A DNA stretch of 64,000 bases, taken from Nocardiopsis sinuspersici (GTDB lineage Bacteria; Actinomycetota; Actinomycetes; Streptosporangiales; Streptosporangiaceae). Below the pieces are notes generated by a model. It had not been told where the DNA came from, did not search any database, and saw only the letters and a program-made list of their open reading frames with translations. The position numbers and the translations under genes are program-made. The DNA is taken from the NCBI GenBank assembly GCA_008638415.1, contig VWVT01000001.1:434001-498000 (forward strand). Direction: 5' to 3'. This document shows positions 1-8,411 of the stretch, piece by piece (the first letter of the stretch is position 1; every line of letters starts with the position of its first letter).

Positions 1-435
1 CGCGTCATCGGGGGGTACGCCGCCGCGGCGGACCGGGATGAGCAGGGTCTGCGGGAGCCACGGTGCCTCCAGCGCGGCTGCCAGGTGGGTGAGCGCCCCG
101 TTGGAGGAGCCCACGAAGGCAACCTCGGACTGCTTCCCCGGGTAGTGGCCGGTGACCCAGGAGGCGAGCTCGTCGGAGTCGATCTCACCGACGCGCTGCC
201 GCGGGACCGCCTCCGACCAGCCCGCCGCGGCGTAGACGCGTTCCTTCAGACGTCGGGGGGCGCGGTTGGCGGCCTGTGCGGCGAGCGCGACGGCTCCCTC
301 CAGCGTGCCGGGCGCCTCCCCCGCGAGCGGGACGTCCCCGCCCGCGTTGTAGGACGACAGCGTCCGCAGCAGACTGGTGGCCGAGTCGAAGCCCGCCACG
401 GACCGCTCCGGTGTCATCCGCCCGCGCCGTCTCAT
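1..435 (-). CDS. Partial hypothetical protein, C-terminus beyond window
   Basis: I translated this frame by hand: it begins with MRRRGRMTPERSV and stays open for 145 codons to the left edge, so only the N-terminal part is visible. The start ATG at 435 overlaps the stop of the upstream hydrolase gene (ATGA) and has a GGAGAGGCGG ribosome site inside that gene, which implies translational coupling. An internal segment reads EVAFVGSSNGALTHLAAALE, which resembles the nucleophile-elbow strand-turn-helix of alpha/beta hydrolases (G-S-S-N-G). I do not recognise the family. Pairing with a hydrolase suggests a related enzyme, but that is inference only. Confidence 0.6.
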   Translation of the reverse strand, partial: MRRRGRMTPERSVAGFDSATSLLRTLSSYNAGGDVPLAGEAPGTLEGAVALAAQAANRAPRRLKERVYAAAGWSEAVPRQRVGEIDSDELASWVTGHYPGKQSEVAFVGSSNGALTHLAAALEAPWLPQTLLIPVRRGGVPPDDA

Positions 436-1178
436 CGGACCGCCTCTCCGACGAAGTCGTGGACCAGGTCGGCGACCCGCCCGGGGGCCGCGGCGGTGAG
501 CGCGTGGGGCTGCCCGGGAACGGTCACCAGACGTCCCCGGGGCAGCAGGCGGGTGACCTCCTCGGCCCAGTGCCCGGGACAGAGGGGGTCCTTGGTCCCG
601 CGCAGGACCAGTGCGGGCCGCCCGACCTCGGGCAGGACCCGCTCGATCCGGTGGTCCCGGCTGGCCAGCCAGCTGCGGAGGACCCGGAGCGGTCCCGCCC
701 TGCGGTAGTCGGTGACGCCGGAGACCACCAATGAGGGGCCCTCGCGGAAGTTGTCGAGCATGAGGCGCGCGGCCAGCACGGGCAGCGAGCGCAGCCGCGG
801 GTCGACCGTCGGCCCCGCCAGCACCACCGATCCCACCTCGCCGGGCGCGCGTACCGCCGCCTCGACGACCACCTGGGCGCCCATGGAGACCCCCAGCAGG
901 CAGGGCTCTGTGAGCCTTTGGGCCCGGACCCAGTCCAGGAGGGCCTCGGCGAGGCCGGTGACCGTGGGATCACGGTCCGGTGCGGTGCTCTCCCCGAACC
1001 CCGGCAGGTCGACGGCCCAGGCCTCCATCCGTCCGGAGAGGGCCCTGACCAGGGGAAGGGTCTGCTTGGAGGAGACGCCCGCGCCGTGCACGCAGACCAG
1101 CGGCGGCCCCTGCCCCGGTACACACCACGAGACCATGGTTCCGTGTACGAGCTCGTCCGTTCCCCGCCGCGGCTCCAT
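432..1178 (-). CDS. alpha/beta hydrolase
   Basis: 248-residue alpha/beta-hydrolase-fold protein of the small single-domain type. The oxyanion-hole motif HGAG lies near residue 31, the nucleophile elbow GVSMG puts the serine at 98, GTKDP gives a candidate acid at Asp197, and PGQPHA gives the base His225. No signal peptide is seen, so it is probably cytosolic; the substrate cannot be told. The ATG at 1178 was chosen because fold homology begins about 20 residues later and the sequence upstream of it encodes no recognisable protein. The gene overlaps the next minus-strand gene by ATGA. It is divergent from the plus-strand gene at 1354 across a 175-bp gap that carries a repeated 13-mer. Confidence 0.85.
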   Translation of the reverse strand: MEPRRGTDELVHGTMVSWCVPGQGPPLVCVHGAGVSSKQTLPLVRALSGRMEAWAVDLPGFGESTAPDRDPTVTGLAEALLDWVRAQRLTEPCLLGVSMGAQVVVEAAVRAPGEVGSVVLAGPTVDPRLRSLPVLAARLMLDNFREGPSLVVSGVTDYRRAGPLRVLRSWLASRDHRIERVLPEVGRPALVLRGTKDPLCPGHWAEEVTRLLPRGRLVTVPGQPHALTAAAPGRVADLVHDFVGEAVR

Positions 1179-1208
1179 ACATCCCCCGGTTCTGCTCCCC
1201 GTGTCCTT

Positions 1209-1238
1209 CCGCCGGTGTGGTCCTCCCGCCGGTGTGGT
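1209..1238. repeat. Duplicated 13-mer in divergent promoter gap
   Basis: CCGCCGGTGTGGT occurs at 1209-1221 and again at 1226-1238, a 17-bp period, between the divergent genes starting at 1178 (minus) and 1354 (plus). It could be a regulator site or chance; no protein can be assigned. Confidence 0.3.
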
Positions 1239-1353
1239 GGTCACGACTACCCACGGGCCTCTCCGCCAACCCACGCCCGTGTCGGGCGTGTGGGAACGCG
1301 CGCACCGGTCAGAGGGGATACACGGCAGGTGCATGTGTGAAGGGAGCCAGGAG

Positions 1354-2088
1354 ATGACCCGGAAGCCGGATTCCCCGCCCAAACGCCCCTGGATCAGGGG
1401 TGTCGTGCGCGGGGCCACGGGTGCGATGGCCATGACCGGTATGCGGCAGGCCGAGGTCGGCCTGGGATTCGTCAAGCGCACACCGCCCGACGCCATCCTG
1501 AAGGAGGGCGTGCCCGCCGTCCTGAAGAGCGTCCCCAAGAACCGGAGGAAGGCCGCCGTCGAACTGGCGCACTGGGGGTACGGGGCCACGGCGGGTGCCC
1601 TGTTCACCCTCCTGCCGAGGAGGCTGCGGCGTTCTTGGCTCGCCGGTCCGGTCTACGGGGTGATGGCCTGGGGGGCGTTCGAGCTGGTCATCGCCCCCGC
1701 TCTGGGCCTCGCCCACGCCCGTAGGTCCCGCCCCCAGGAGAGGGCGGCGCTCCTCGCCGACCACGTGGTCTTCGGGTTCGTCATCGGGGAGCCGCCCGAG
1801 GCCGAGGTGGCCGGGACGGAGGGGCCCGAGGACGCCCGGGGCGGTGGGGACACCGAGGACACCGGGGATGAGCGAGGCGGTGGGAAGCGGGAACGCCGCA
1901 AGCACAGGGAACGCCGTCGGCACGGTGAGCGCCGCGTGCGCGGTGAGCGCCGTCAGCACGGGGAACGGCGCGAGGGCGGAGAGCGCGGAGAACGCCGCGG
2001 GCGCGGGGAAGGCGGGGAACGCAGCAAGCACAGGGAACGCCGCGGGCGCGGAGAACGGCGCGAGGGCGGAGAGCGCCGCCGGTCCTGA
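1354..2088 (+). CDS. DUF1440/YagU-like membrane protein with basic repeat tail
   Basis: 244 residues. Residues about 17-145 look like a small membrane protein of the DUF1440/DUF6789 kind: GATGAMAMTGMRQ near 20, then three hydrophobic stretches (HWGYGATAGALFTLLP, the YGVMAWGAFELVIAPALG region, and DHVVFGFVIG). Residues 172-244 are a low-complexity tail of GERR/RERR-type units made almost only of Arg, Gly, Glu and His, matched by a GC-rich DNA repeat. The start ATG at 1354 has AGGGAG 7 bases upstream; an in-frame ATG at 1333 lacks a good site. Function is unknown. The tail is probably disordered and could bind nucleic acid or acidic lipid, which is inference. Converges on the DUF1360 gene. Confidence 0.75.
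   Translation: MTRKPDSPPKRPWIRGVVRGATGAMAMTGMRQAEVGLGFVKRTPPDAILKEGVPAVLKSVPKNRRKAAVELAHWGYGATAGALFTLLPRRLRRSWLAGPVYGVMAWGAFELVIAPALGLAHARRSRPQERAALLADHVVFGFVIGEPPEAEVAGTEGPEDARGGGDTEDTGDERGGGKRERRKHRERRRHGERRVRGERRQHGERREGGERGERRGRGEGGERSKHRERRGRGERREGGERRRS
1867..2085 (+). repeat. Imperfect GC-rich coding repeat (GERR units)
   Basis: Runs of short units around GGGGAACGCCG / GGAGAACGGCG encode the repeated GERR/RERR tail of the gene above. Unit length varies, so this is a degenerate, probably slippage-prone low-complexity repeat rather than a clean tandem array. Confidence 0.7.
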
Positions 2089-2177
2089 CGGCGGGGACGC
2101 CGGAAGGAGGCGGGGACGCCGGAAGGACCGGGCGGCCCCGGCGTGCGGCTCCGCGAGCTGCCCGCCTCGCCCCGGAC

Positions 2178-2232
2178 GATCTTGCTCTCGGCGTCACTGT
2201 CGGACGTCGAGAGTGGCACTGGGAGCAAGATC
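2178..2232. terminator. Long 55-nt hairpin between convergent genes
   Basis: The outer arms GATCTTGCTC (2178-2187) and GAGCAAGATC (2223-2232) are perfectly complementary, and pairing continues inward, with a few GU pairs and two mismatches, to a 3-nt loop at 2204-2206. There is no U-tract in either direction. It sits between the convergent genes ending at 2088 and 2256, so a bidirectional terminator is the simplest reading. Confidence 0.6.
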
Positions 2233-2255
2233 AACGGGAGAGGGCACCCGGCGCC

Positions 2256-2783
2256 CTACTCCTGCGCCTTCTGCAGGCGTACGTACGCCAACTGGAGCCA
2301 GTCGGACACGGCCACGGAGCTGAACACCGCTCCTGCTCCCCTGGTGGCGTTCGGCGCGAACACCAGGCCGAAGGCGTACGCGGTGGCGATCCACTGCGCG
2401 GTGCAGAACGGGCAGGTGACCAGTTCACCGACGGCCCGGCGTCCGCCCTGGCCGCGTACCTCCTCGGCCAGCTCGGACGGCGCCGAGACCCCCTTGAACC
2501 GGGTGAAGAACGCCCGGAGGGGGCTGGTGACCGGGTCCTTGGCCACCAGGCGGGACAGCTTGTGCGTGGTCAGCGCCATGAGCACCAGGTCCCACGGGCC
2601 CACGTTCGCGGCCGCGCCGCCCCGGCGGGACCTGCGCGCCGCGAGCAGCCCCGCCCCCGCCAGGGCCGTGTAGACCGAGACCGTGGCGGCGTATCCGAAG
2701 AGGGGTTGATCGCTGTCGCCCCGGTAGGCCTCCGCCTCCTGGTGGAGCGTCTCCTTGATCTCGCCGGTGGTGTTGTCAGCCAT
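2256..2783 (-). CDS. DUF1360 domain-containing protein
   Basis: 175 residues. The order of features fits DUF1360: an N-terminal hydrophobic segment (FGYAATVSVYTALAGAG), the motif around LTTHKLSRLVAKDPVTSPLR, the charged segment before VTCPFCTAQW, and a C-terminal hydrophobic helix (IATAYAFGLVFAP). It is a small probable membrane protein of unknown function. The ATG at 2783 has GGAGG and GAGAGG upstream. In actinomycetes such proteins are often stress- or sporulation-associated (general knowledge), and the neighbours (SDR with membrane tail, DUF3140) fit a general stress set. It is divergent from the SDR gene across about 365 bp. Confidence 0.85.
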   Translation of the reverse strand: MADNTTGEIKETLHQEAEAYRGDSDQPLFGYAATVSVYTALAGAGLLAARRSRRGGAAANVGPWDLVLMALTTHKLSRLVAKDPVTSPLRAFFTRFKGVSAPSELAEEVRGQGGRRAVGELVTCPFCTAQWIATAYAFGLVFAPNATRGAGAVFSSVAVSDWLQLAYVRLQKAQE

Positions 2784-3148
2784 CGCCTCTCGTTCCTCCT
2801 TCGTCGTCCCGCTCCGCTGCCCGGCCTGTCGTGCGTCCGGTCGTGCGGTGCGGCGCCGCCCGATGCGGCGCCGCCGGCGTGGTGGGCAGCGGGTGCGGTG
2901 AACGCGGGTACGGCGTTGCGGGAGGAAGCCGTGCTCGCCGGTGTGCACCGCGCTTCGCCCCGCCCGTCCCTCCGGACCCGTGCTGCCGTTGAGGGTTCCC
3001 TTCCGCTGGCGACTGCCCAGGGACGCCCACCGGGAAACAGCGGTTCAGAAGCTTGCCGTGACGTGTACATAACGGATGGTGCTCCCGGGTAGCGGGGACG
3101 GAGGGAGCAGCCGAGAGGCCGTGTCGACCTTGCGGGGAGGTGGCCGAG
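2784..3148. other. Divergent intergenic region
   Basis: About 365 bp between the DUF1360 gene (minus) and the SDR gene (plus). I find no credible gene. The stretch near 3055-3100 is locally AT-richer (GTGTACATAACGG) and probably contains the SDR promoter, but no clear -35/-10 pair could be fixed. Confidence 0.5.
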
Positions 3149-4171
3149 GTGGCCGGGGAACCGAGCAGCCAAGTCGTGGTGATCAGCGGGGCCAGCGCCG
3201 GAGTCGGCCGGGCGACCGCCCGTGAGTTCGCCAGGAAGGGATACGCCCTGGCCCTCCTCGCGCGGGGGCGGGCCGGGTTGGACGCGGCGGTGGAGGAGGC
3301 CCGTGCCGAAGGGGTGCCGGCGATGGCGGTGCCGGTGGACGTGACCGACGCCGGCGCGGTGCGCGAGGCCCTGGCACGGGTCGAGTCCGAGCTGGGACCG
3401 GTGGACATCTGGGTCAACTGCGCTTTCGCCTCGATCATCGCTCCGTTCATGGAGATCGAACCGGAGGAGTACCGCCGGGTCACCGACGTCTGCTACCACG
3501 GCTACGTGCATGGCACACAGGCCGCCCTGGAGCGCATGCTGCCCCGGGACCGGGGCGTGATCGTGCAGGTCGGGTCGGCCCTGGCCTACCGGGGCATCCC
3601 CCTCCAGGCCGCGTACTGCGGGGCCAAGCACGCGATACGCGGGTTCACCGACTCGGTGCGCTCCGAACTGGTCCACCAGGGCTCGCACGTCAAGGTGACG
3701 GAGGTGCACCTGCCCGCGGTCAACACCCCGCAGTTCACGTGGGTGCGCTCGCGCGTGGGGGGCCGTCCGCGCCCGGTCCCGCCGGTGTACCAGCCGGAGG
3801 TGGTGGCCGATGCGATCGTCTGGGGCGCCGAGCATCCGCGGCGGCGCCGGTACTGGGTGGGGGCCTCGACGGTGGTCACCGTCCTGGGGCAGCGGCTCGC
3901 GCCGCGCCTGGTCACCTGGCAGCAGGGGCGCAGCGGGTTCAAGGCCCAGATCCGCGACCTCCGGCCGCCCGAGCGGGACAACCTGTTCCAGCCCCTGGAC
4001 GACGAGCGCGACTACGGCGCGCACGGCGAGTTCGACGGTGAGGCGCACGAGTCCAGTCCTCTCCAGGAGATGAACCAGCGTCGCCGCACCGCGGCCCTCG
4101 TGGGCGCCGCGGGTTTCGCGGCCGGGGCCGTGGGCTTCGCGGTCACCCGGGGCAGACGCCGGCGGGTCTGA
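3149..4171 (+). CDS. SDR family oxidoreductase with C-terminal membrane segment
   Basis: 340 residues from the GTG at 3149, chosen because GGGGAGG lies 8 bases upstream; the in-frame GTG at 3140 overlaps that site. It is a classical short-chain dehydrogenase: cofactor motif SGASAGVG (13-20), catalytic Ser143 (VGSALAYRG) and Tyr156-x3-Lys160 (YCGAK). The usual NNAG is NCAF. After the SDR core, about 80 residues lead to a hydrophobic helix (AALVGAAGFAAGAVGFAV) ending in RGRRRRV, so the protein is probably membrane-anchored at its C-terminus. The substrate is unknown. DUF3140 follows 34 bp downstream and is probably co-transcribed. Confidence 0.88.
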   Translation: MAGEPSSQVVVISGASAGVGRATAREFARKGYALALLARGRAGLDAAVEEARAEGVPAMAVPVDVTDAGAVREALARVESELGPVDIWVNCAFASIIAPFMEIEPEEYRRVTDVCYHGYVHGTQAALERMLPRDRGVIVQVGSALAYRGIPLQAAYCGAKHAIRGFTDSVRSELVHQGSHVKVTEVHLPAVNTPQFTWVRSRVGGRPRPVPPVYQPEVVADAIVWGAEHPRRRRYWVGASTVVTVLGQRLAPRLVTWQQGRSGFKAQIRDLRPPERDNLFQPLDDERDYGAHGEFDGEAHESSPLQEMNQRRRTAALVGAAGFAAGAVGFAVTRGRRRRV

Positions 4172-4205
4172 CCGCGTAGAACGAAGCCAAGCGAAGGGGG
4201 AAGAG

Positions 4206-4574
4206 ATGGCTGAGCACGATCCCGTCGTCGAAGAGGTGTGGAACGACTTCCACTCGGTGGTGAACATGACCGGCCAGGAGTTGCGTGAGTGGCTGCTCAC
4301 GAACGCCTCCGGTGAGAACGCCTTCAGCAACGACCCCGCCCACCCGGTGTGGAGGAGGGGCGAGGCGATCGTGAACCTGCTGAACAAGCGCCAGGTGGAC
4401 GTGACCAAGGACGACGTCGAGCTGATGCGCGAGGTGTCGGAGTTCGTCCGCGACCGGTTGGCCGATCCCCACCGAGAGGACGCGGAGTGGCGGCACCGAC
4501 TGATGTCGGTGGGACACGACCCGCTCAGCCCGGACTCGGCGCGGCCCGACGAGGAGGAGGACCTCGAGAGGTAG
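4206..4574 (+). CDS. DUF3140 domain-containing protein
   Basis: 122 residues. The pattern VWNDFHSVVNMTGQELREWL followed by a polar linker, IVNLLNKRQVDVTKDDV and WRHRLMSVGHDPL is typical of DUF3140. It is small, acidic at the C-terminus and cytosolic, with no known activity. The ATG has GGGGGAAGAG directly upstream. It lies 34 bp after the SDR gene, probably in the same transcript, and is closed by the strong hairpin at 4616-4644. DUF3140 proteins sit in stress or DNA-repair contexts in several actinobacteria; here the neighbours support only a general stress role. Confidence 0.85.
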   Translation: MAEHDPVVEEVWNDFHSVVNMTGQELREWLLTNASGENAFSNDPAHPVWRRGEAIVNLLNKRQVDVTKDDVELMREVSEFVRDRLADPHREDAEWRHRLMSVGHDPLSPDSARPDEEEDLER

Positions 4575-4581
4575 CGGGAGA

Positions 4582-4610
4582 GACGACGGGGACGACACGA
4601 CGGGGACGAC
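4582..4610. repeat. Short tandem repeat ACGACGGGGACGAC x2
   Basis: A 14-base unit is repeated twice with one or two bases between copies, directly after the DUF3140 stop and before the terminator. Probably slippage-derived, with no evident function. Confidence 0.5.
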
Positions 4611-4615
4611 GCGGT

Positions 4616-4644
4616 GTCGGGGCGGGCGCGGTGCCCGCCCCGAC
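4616..4644. terminator. Bidirectional terminator
   Basis: Perfect 12-bp GC stem GTCGGGGCGGGC / GCCCGCCCCGAC with a 5-nt loop, between the convergent DUF3140 (+) and MFS (-) genes. No U-tract, as is common in high-GC actinomycetes. Confidence 0.75.
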
Positions 4645-4687
4645 CCGTGTGCGGCGCTGGTGGCGCCGGACCGTCACGGCCTCCGGC

Positions 4688-6088
4688 TCACCGGGATACG
4701 TCCGACGGCTGCACGGTCCGCCTCCTTCCGAGGACCAGGACCACCACCGCCGCCAGGAGGGCCGCCCCGCCCAGGGCGGGAGCCACCAGATGGAACGCGT
4801 CCGTGAACCGCTCGCCCTTCAGACGTCCTCCGGTGAGCACGGCCAGAGCGGCGCCGACGGCGGCGAGGGCGACCGTCTCCACGGTGATCCGGGTCGCGTT
4901 GAACACCCCGGCCGCGACGCCCGTCCGTTCGACGGGCACCACGCCCATGGCCATCCCGTCCACGGTCCCGTTGGTGAGGCCCACACCTGTCCCGATCAGC
5001 AGGAACGGTGCCAGCAGCCGCCACGGGCCGGTGTCCGGGCCCAGCGCCAGCAGTCCCATGGCACCGGTTCCGCACAGCAGGAGGGCACCGACCACGACCG
5101 CCGTGTGGGGCAGGCGCGCCGCCAGCTCCGCGCCCAGTGCGGGCAGAGGCAGCGTGGGAAGCGTGAGCATCAGCAGCCACAGACCGGCCCGGCCCGCGCC
5201 CAGGCCGACGACGGCGATCAGGTACGAAGGCAGGTACACCAGCAGCGGCACGAGCACCGCCATGAACGCGGCGGCGGCCAAGGCGTAGGCGACGAACCCG
5301 CGGTTGGCCAGCAGTCCCAGGTCCACCAGGGGTTCGCGTGCGCGCCGCTCGACGAGCACGAAGGCGACCACCAGGGCCGCCGACACCGCCAGTCCCCCGA
5401 GCACCGTGGGAAGCCCGTACCCGGGACCCTCCACCAAGACGGCGATCAGCGTGAGCAGCGCACACGTGAACAGGGCGGCTCCGGACCGGTCCACGGGCCT
5501 GCCGGTACCGCGCGAGGCGGGCACCAGGGGCACCAGGACGAGCACCAGTCCGGCGACCGCCGCCGGAAAGGCGAAGGCGGCACGCCAGCCGAGGGTCTCG
5601 ACGATCAGGCCGGCGACGGCCGGGCCGAAGGCGGTGCCGGCCCCCAGGACCGTGCCCAGCAGGCCGAAGGCGCGTGTACGTGCCGGGCCGTCGAAGGCCG
5701 CGGCGATCATCGCACTGCCTCCGGCGACCGCCGCCGCGGCGCCGACACCGCCCGCGGCGCGCAGCAGGTTCAGGACCACGATGTCCTGGACGAACAGGCA
5801 CAGGAGTCCGCTGACGCAGAACAGGGCGAGGCCGAAGGAGTAGACCCGGCGGCGGCCGACCGCGTCGGCGACCGACCCCGCGCACACCAGGAAGGCCGCG
5901 AAACAGGCGTTGTAGGAGTTGACGACCCACTGGCCGGCGGACAGGGTGCCGCCGAGATCTGTCTGGATGGAGGGCAGCGCCACCGAGGCGCCGGTGATGG
6001 CCAGCGGGAAGGTGAGTGTGGAGAGCAGGACGGCGAGGAGCAGTACCCCGCCGCGTTCGCGTGTGGACAAGAAGGGGCTCCGTGGCAT
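4688..6088 (-). CDS. MFS transporter (DHA2-like drug exporter)
   Basis: 466 residues with about 14 hydrophobic segments. After the first helix (VLLLAVLLSTLTFPLAITG) comes ASVALPSIQTDLGG, typical of DHA2-family H+ antiporters. Motif A is recognisable as GSVADAVGRRRVY, and motif C-like GTVLGAGTAFGPAVAG follows helix 5. The ATG at 6088 (MPRSPFLSTRERGG) places the N-terminus just before helix 1; the ribosome site is weak, and the frame is open further upstream without convincing signals. It is a probable exporter of toxic compounds; the substrate is unknown and no regulator gene is adjacent. Confidence 0.85.
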   Translation of the reverse strand: MPRSPFLSTRERGGVLLLAVLLSTLTFPLAITGASVALPSIQTDLGGTLSAGQWVVNSYNACFAAFLVCAGSVADAVGRRRVYSFGLALFCVSGLLCLFVQDIVVLNLLRAAGGVGAAAAVAGGSAMIAAAFDGPARTRAFGLLGTVLGAGTAFGPAVAGLIVETLGWRAAFAFPAAVAGLVLVLVPLVPASRGTGRPVDRSGAALFTCALLTLIAVLVEGPGYGLPTVLGGLAVSAALVVAFVLVERRAREPLVDLGLLANRGFVAYALAAAAFMAVLVPLLVYLPSYLIAVVGLGAGRAGLWLLMLTLPTLPLPALGAELAARLPHTAVVVGALLLCGTGAMGLLALGPDTGPWRLLAPFLLIGTGVGLTNGTVDGMAMGVVPVERTGVAAGVFNATRITVETVALAAVGAALAVLTGGRLKGERFTDAFHLVAPALGGAALLAAVVVLVLGRRRTVQPSDVSR

Positions 6089-6726
6089 CGGAAGCGGAGC
6101 CGGGCAGCACGCGGTGCCGCACCGGCATGGTCGCTGATGCGGCGGAGAACTCTGGGGTCGGCCGCCGCTAGGCGGCCACGTCAACCGATTCGGGCACGGA
6201 CGGGAGCCTAGTCGATTCCCGGCTCACCGAACCAGCGGGTTCTCACGCTCGGAGGGACGGCGACCGTGCTCCACGACCGTCGCGAACGAGATGCCGACAA
6301 CCGTGGCCGCACCGGGTCCCTCGCGCCGGTGAGGCCGCTGTGTGGCCGGAGTGGTCCTGGTCCGACGGTTCCGCCGGTTCAGCAGGTTCAGCCGAACAAC
6401 CCGGTGAGGTGCTGGGCGAGGGCTCCCGATGCGGCAGCGAGGGCGTGGCAGGCCACCGTCCAGCCGACGCGGCGGCGGGGTTCGCGATGGCTCGTTGGAC
6501 GGCGGGAACGGTCCGGCCTGCGCGGGAGCGGCGGCACGGGACACTGGCTGGGCGCCCCTTCACATACGTTCGTACCGGAGCGGGACTCCACGCACCGACG
6601 CCTGAGGTTCCTGTAGGCGGTTATGCCGCTGCGTCGAGTACCTCGGGCACATACAGGAGGCTCCGCCGTCCGGTCACTCGACTGCTCTCCCGACAGCGCC
6701 GATGCCCGAAAGAAGCGAGAGATCCC
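6089..6726. other. Intergenic, no supported gene
   Basis: About 640 bp between the divergent MFS gene and the unknown gene at 6727. Open frames on both strands look like GC-bias artefacts rich in Arg, Pro and Ala with no family resemblance. The stretch may be decayed sequence at the border of the accessory island. Confidence 0.4.
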
Positions 6727-7563
6727 GTGTCCAACATCTTCACGAGCTTCCTGCGTGTCATCTCCCGTCCTGGTCGGAGTATCGGTCGCGACGAGGCCGT
6801 ATGGATCATCGACCGGGTGCTCAACGAGCGCGGGTCGTACAACGTCCCGGTGGTGGTCCGGCGGACGGACGACGGAAGTCTCCTCGATATCCAGGCCGGC
6901 TGCGGGAAGAACCCGGGCTTCTACGACTTCTGGGAGGACCACCGCGACCAGTACGCCTGCATGTGGGAGCGCTTCTTCGACGATGGCGGTTTCCAGGACA
7001 CCATCACGCACTTCGGCCAGGAAGGGGAGACCAGGCACGGCGCGTTCTGGTACGGGTTCGACGAGGTGCGAGTGCTCGGAGCTGCCGACCGCCTTCCCGA
7101 CCTCGGCATGCCGTCCGTCTCCTGGGAGCCGGACGGCGACGGCGCCTGGCGTGTCGGCGTCACCGGCCGCTACCAGACCGGGAACGACCGGACCGACATC
7201 GAGAAGGCGGGGCCGTGCTCGACGGAGGTCGAGTGGGACCCGCCGGTCATGGACGTGGCCCCCGGCGGACTCGCCACACCGACGACTCCCAGTTACTGGA
7301 ACGCGGAGATCATGGGGATGGAGCCGGACGGGCTGCACGGATTCGTGGAGCGCGGCTACCACGGCTCCGCGAGGGAGTCCCGTGTGGAGCGTGTGGAGCT
7401 TCTCTGGCGCGGACGCGTGGTGCACCGGGCGCAAATGGAGTACGACGCCCAACTCGATGAATACGACTGGGAGCAGCGCAGCGCCGACGACTGGGACAAC
7501 TGCCTGAGCCCGGACTACCTTGCGAGCACGCGGAGCGCACGGCAACTCCGGCAGCACACCTGA
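6727..7563 (+). CDS. Hypothetical protein, 278 aa
   Basis: I do not recognise this family. The GTG at 6727 gives MSNIFTSFLRVISRPGRS; an AAGAAGCGAGAGA stretch upstream could serve as ribosome site. The protein is soluble, without signal peptide or membrane helix, and rich in Trp, Asp and Glu (FYDFWEDHRDQYACMWERFF near 60-80). Codon usage is high-GC but residue composition is balanced, so this is a real gene. It lies beside the decayed immunity-like gene and the toxin operon, on the opposite strand. That context makes an immunity or cargo role possible, but nothing in the sequence proves it. Confidence 0.65.
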   Translation: MSNIFTSFLRVISRPGRSIGRDEAVWIIDRVLNERGSYNVPVVVRRTDDGSLLDIQAGCGKNPGFYDFWEDHRDQYACMWERFFDDGGFQDTITHFGQEGETRHGAFWYGFDEVRVLGAADRLPDLGMPSVSWEPDGDGAWRVGVTGRYQTGNDRTDIEKAGPCSTEVEWDPPVMDVAPGGLATPTTPSYWNAEIMGMEPDGLHGFVERGYHGSARESRVERVELLWRGRVVHRAQMEYDAQLDEYDWEQRSADDWDNCLSPDYLASTRSARQLRQHT

Positions 7564-7659
7564 GAAGACGGCCCGTGCGGTCGGCTCGCCTCGTCCGCTG
7601 TCACGCGCACCGGCCCGCTGGCTCGGAGCGGGAATGCACGGGCCGGAAGTCGAGCCGAC

Positions 7660-8314
7660 TCAGACGATTCTGTCAGTGAGGTCGGGGGCGCGGCCGTCCA
7701 CGATCTCGTAGGGTTCGGGGGTGCCTGGATGCCGTAGCCCTCCACAACACCGAAGTAGGTGGTTTCCCCTGGATTGGTTTCGGACCGCAGGGTGGACTCG
7801 ACCTCCTTAGAACTACTGAAAGTCGTGGAGCGTTAGAGGCGTGCACCTCTGGATGAGGAGCGCCGGAGAAGGCGTAGCACGCCCAGACGTCGTGGTGAAC
7901 GGCCACCTCCACAGCAACGTCCTCGAACAGCGGCGTCGTCTCCAGAAGGACGAGGCCGGCTTCCGTGTGAGTATCCCCCCAGGCGTCAATCCACGTACCA
8001 CCACCGTGCGCCCGCAGCAGCTTCACCTGTGCGTCAGACGTATCCCGCGGACGTGAAGCCAGGATGCTCTGAGCACACTCAGGCGTGTTGACGGCTCCGG
8101 CAACCGGGACGGTCCGGTAGGCATCGGGCCTGCGGCTTCGGGGATGCTCCCAGCAAAACTCGACGGCTTCGACCTTCAGCAATCCGTGGCGGCGGAGGAT
8201 CCCGGCGACGGTCCCCAGTGCGGAGAGGCATTCGAAGACACCTGCCTTCTCGCCCGTGCCGACGAACCACTCCCATGAACCGACAGCCTCCGGTGCTCTC
8301 AGGAGTTCACTCAT
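7660..8314 (-). pseudogene. Decayed immunity-like gene, two frameshifts
   Basis: ATG at 8314 with AAGGAGG upstream starts a good frame (MSELLRAPEAVGSWEW...) that reaches PEVHASNAPRL and then loses sense. Restoring one A in CTAAGG (near 7805-7808) continues in the next frame with LKEVESTLRSETNPGETTYF and VVEGYGI. Restoring one C near 7730 (ATCCAGG) then gives PGTPEPYEIVDGRAPDL and a stop at 7660-7662. The segment resembles unnamed actinobacterial proteins with an [EV]H-x-x-NAPRL ... TYFG pattern that often lie near polymorphic toxins (memory, not searched). Two separate single-base deletions argue for a pseudogene; sequencing error is the alternative. Confidence 0.7.
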
Positions 8315-8411
8315 CAACCACCCTCCTTGGAGATCTGCGCGCTCCGAGGAAGAACGATCACCTCATCAAACCACCACCCCCTGCCAGGTAGACCGGTGTC
8401 TCAGACAGGGG

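Noticed and set aside
6224..6563. Two 106-codon minus-strand frames upstream of the unknown gene at 6727
   Set aside because: Arg/Pro/Ala-rich, overlapping each other in different frames, with no ribosome site and no resemblance to any family.
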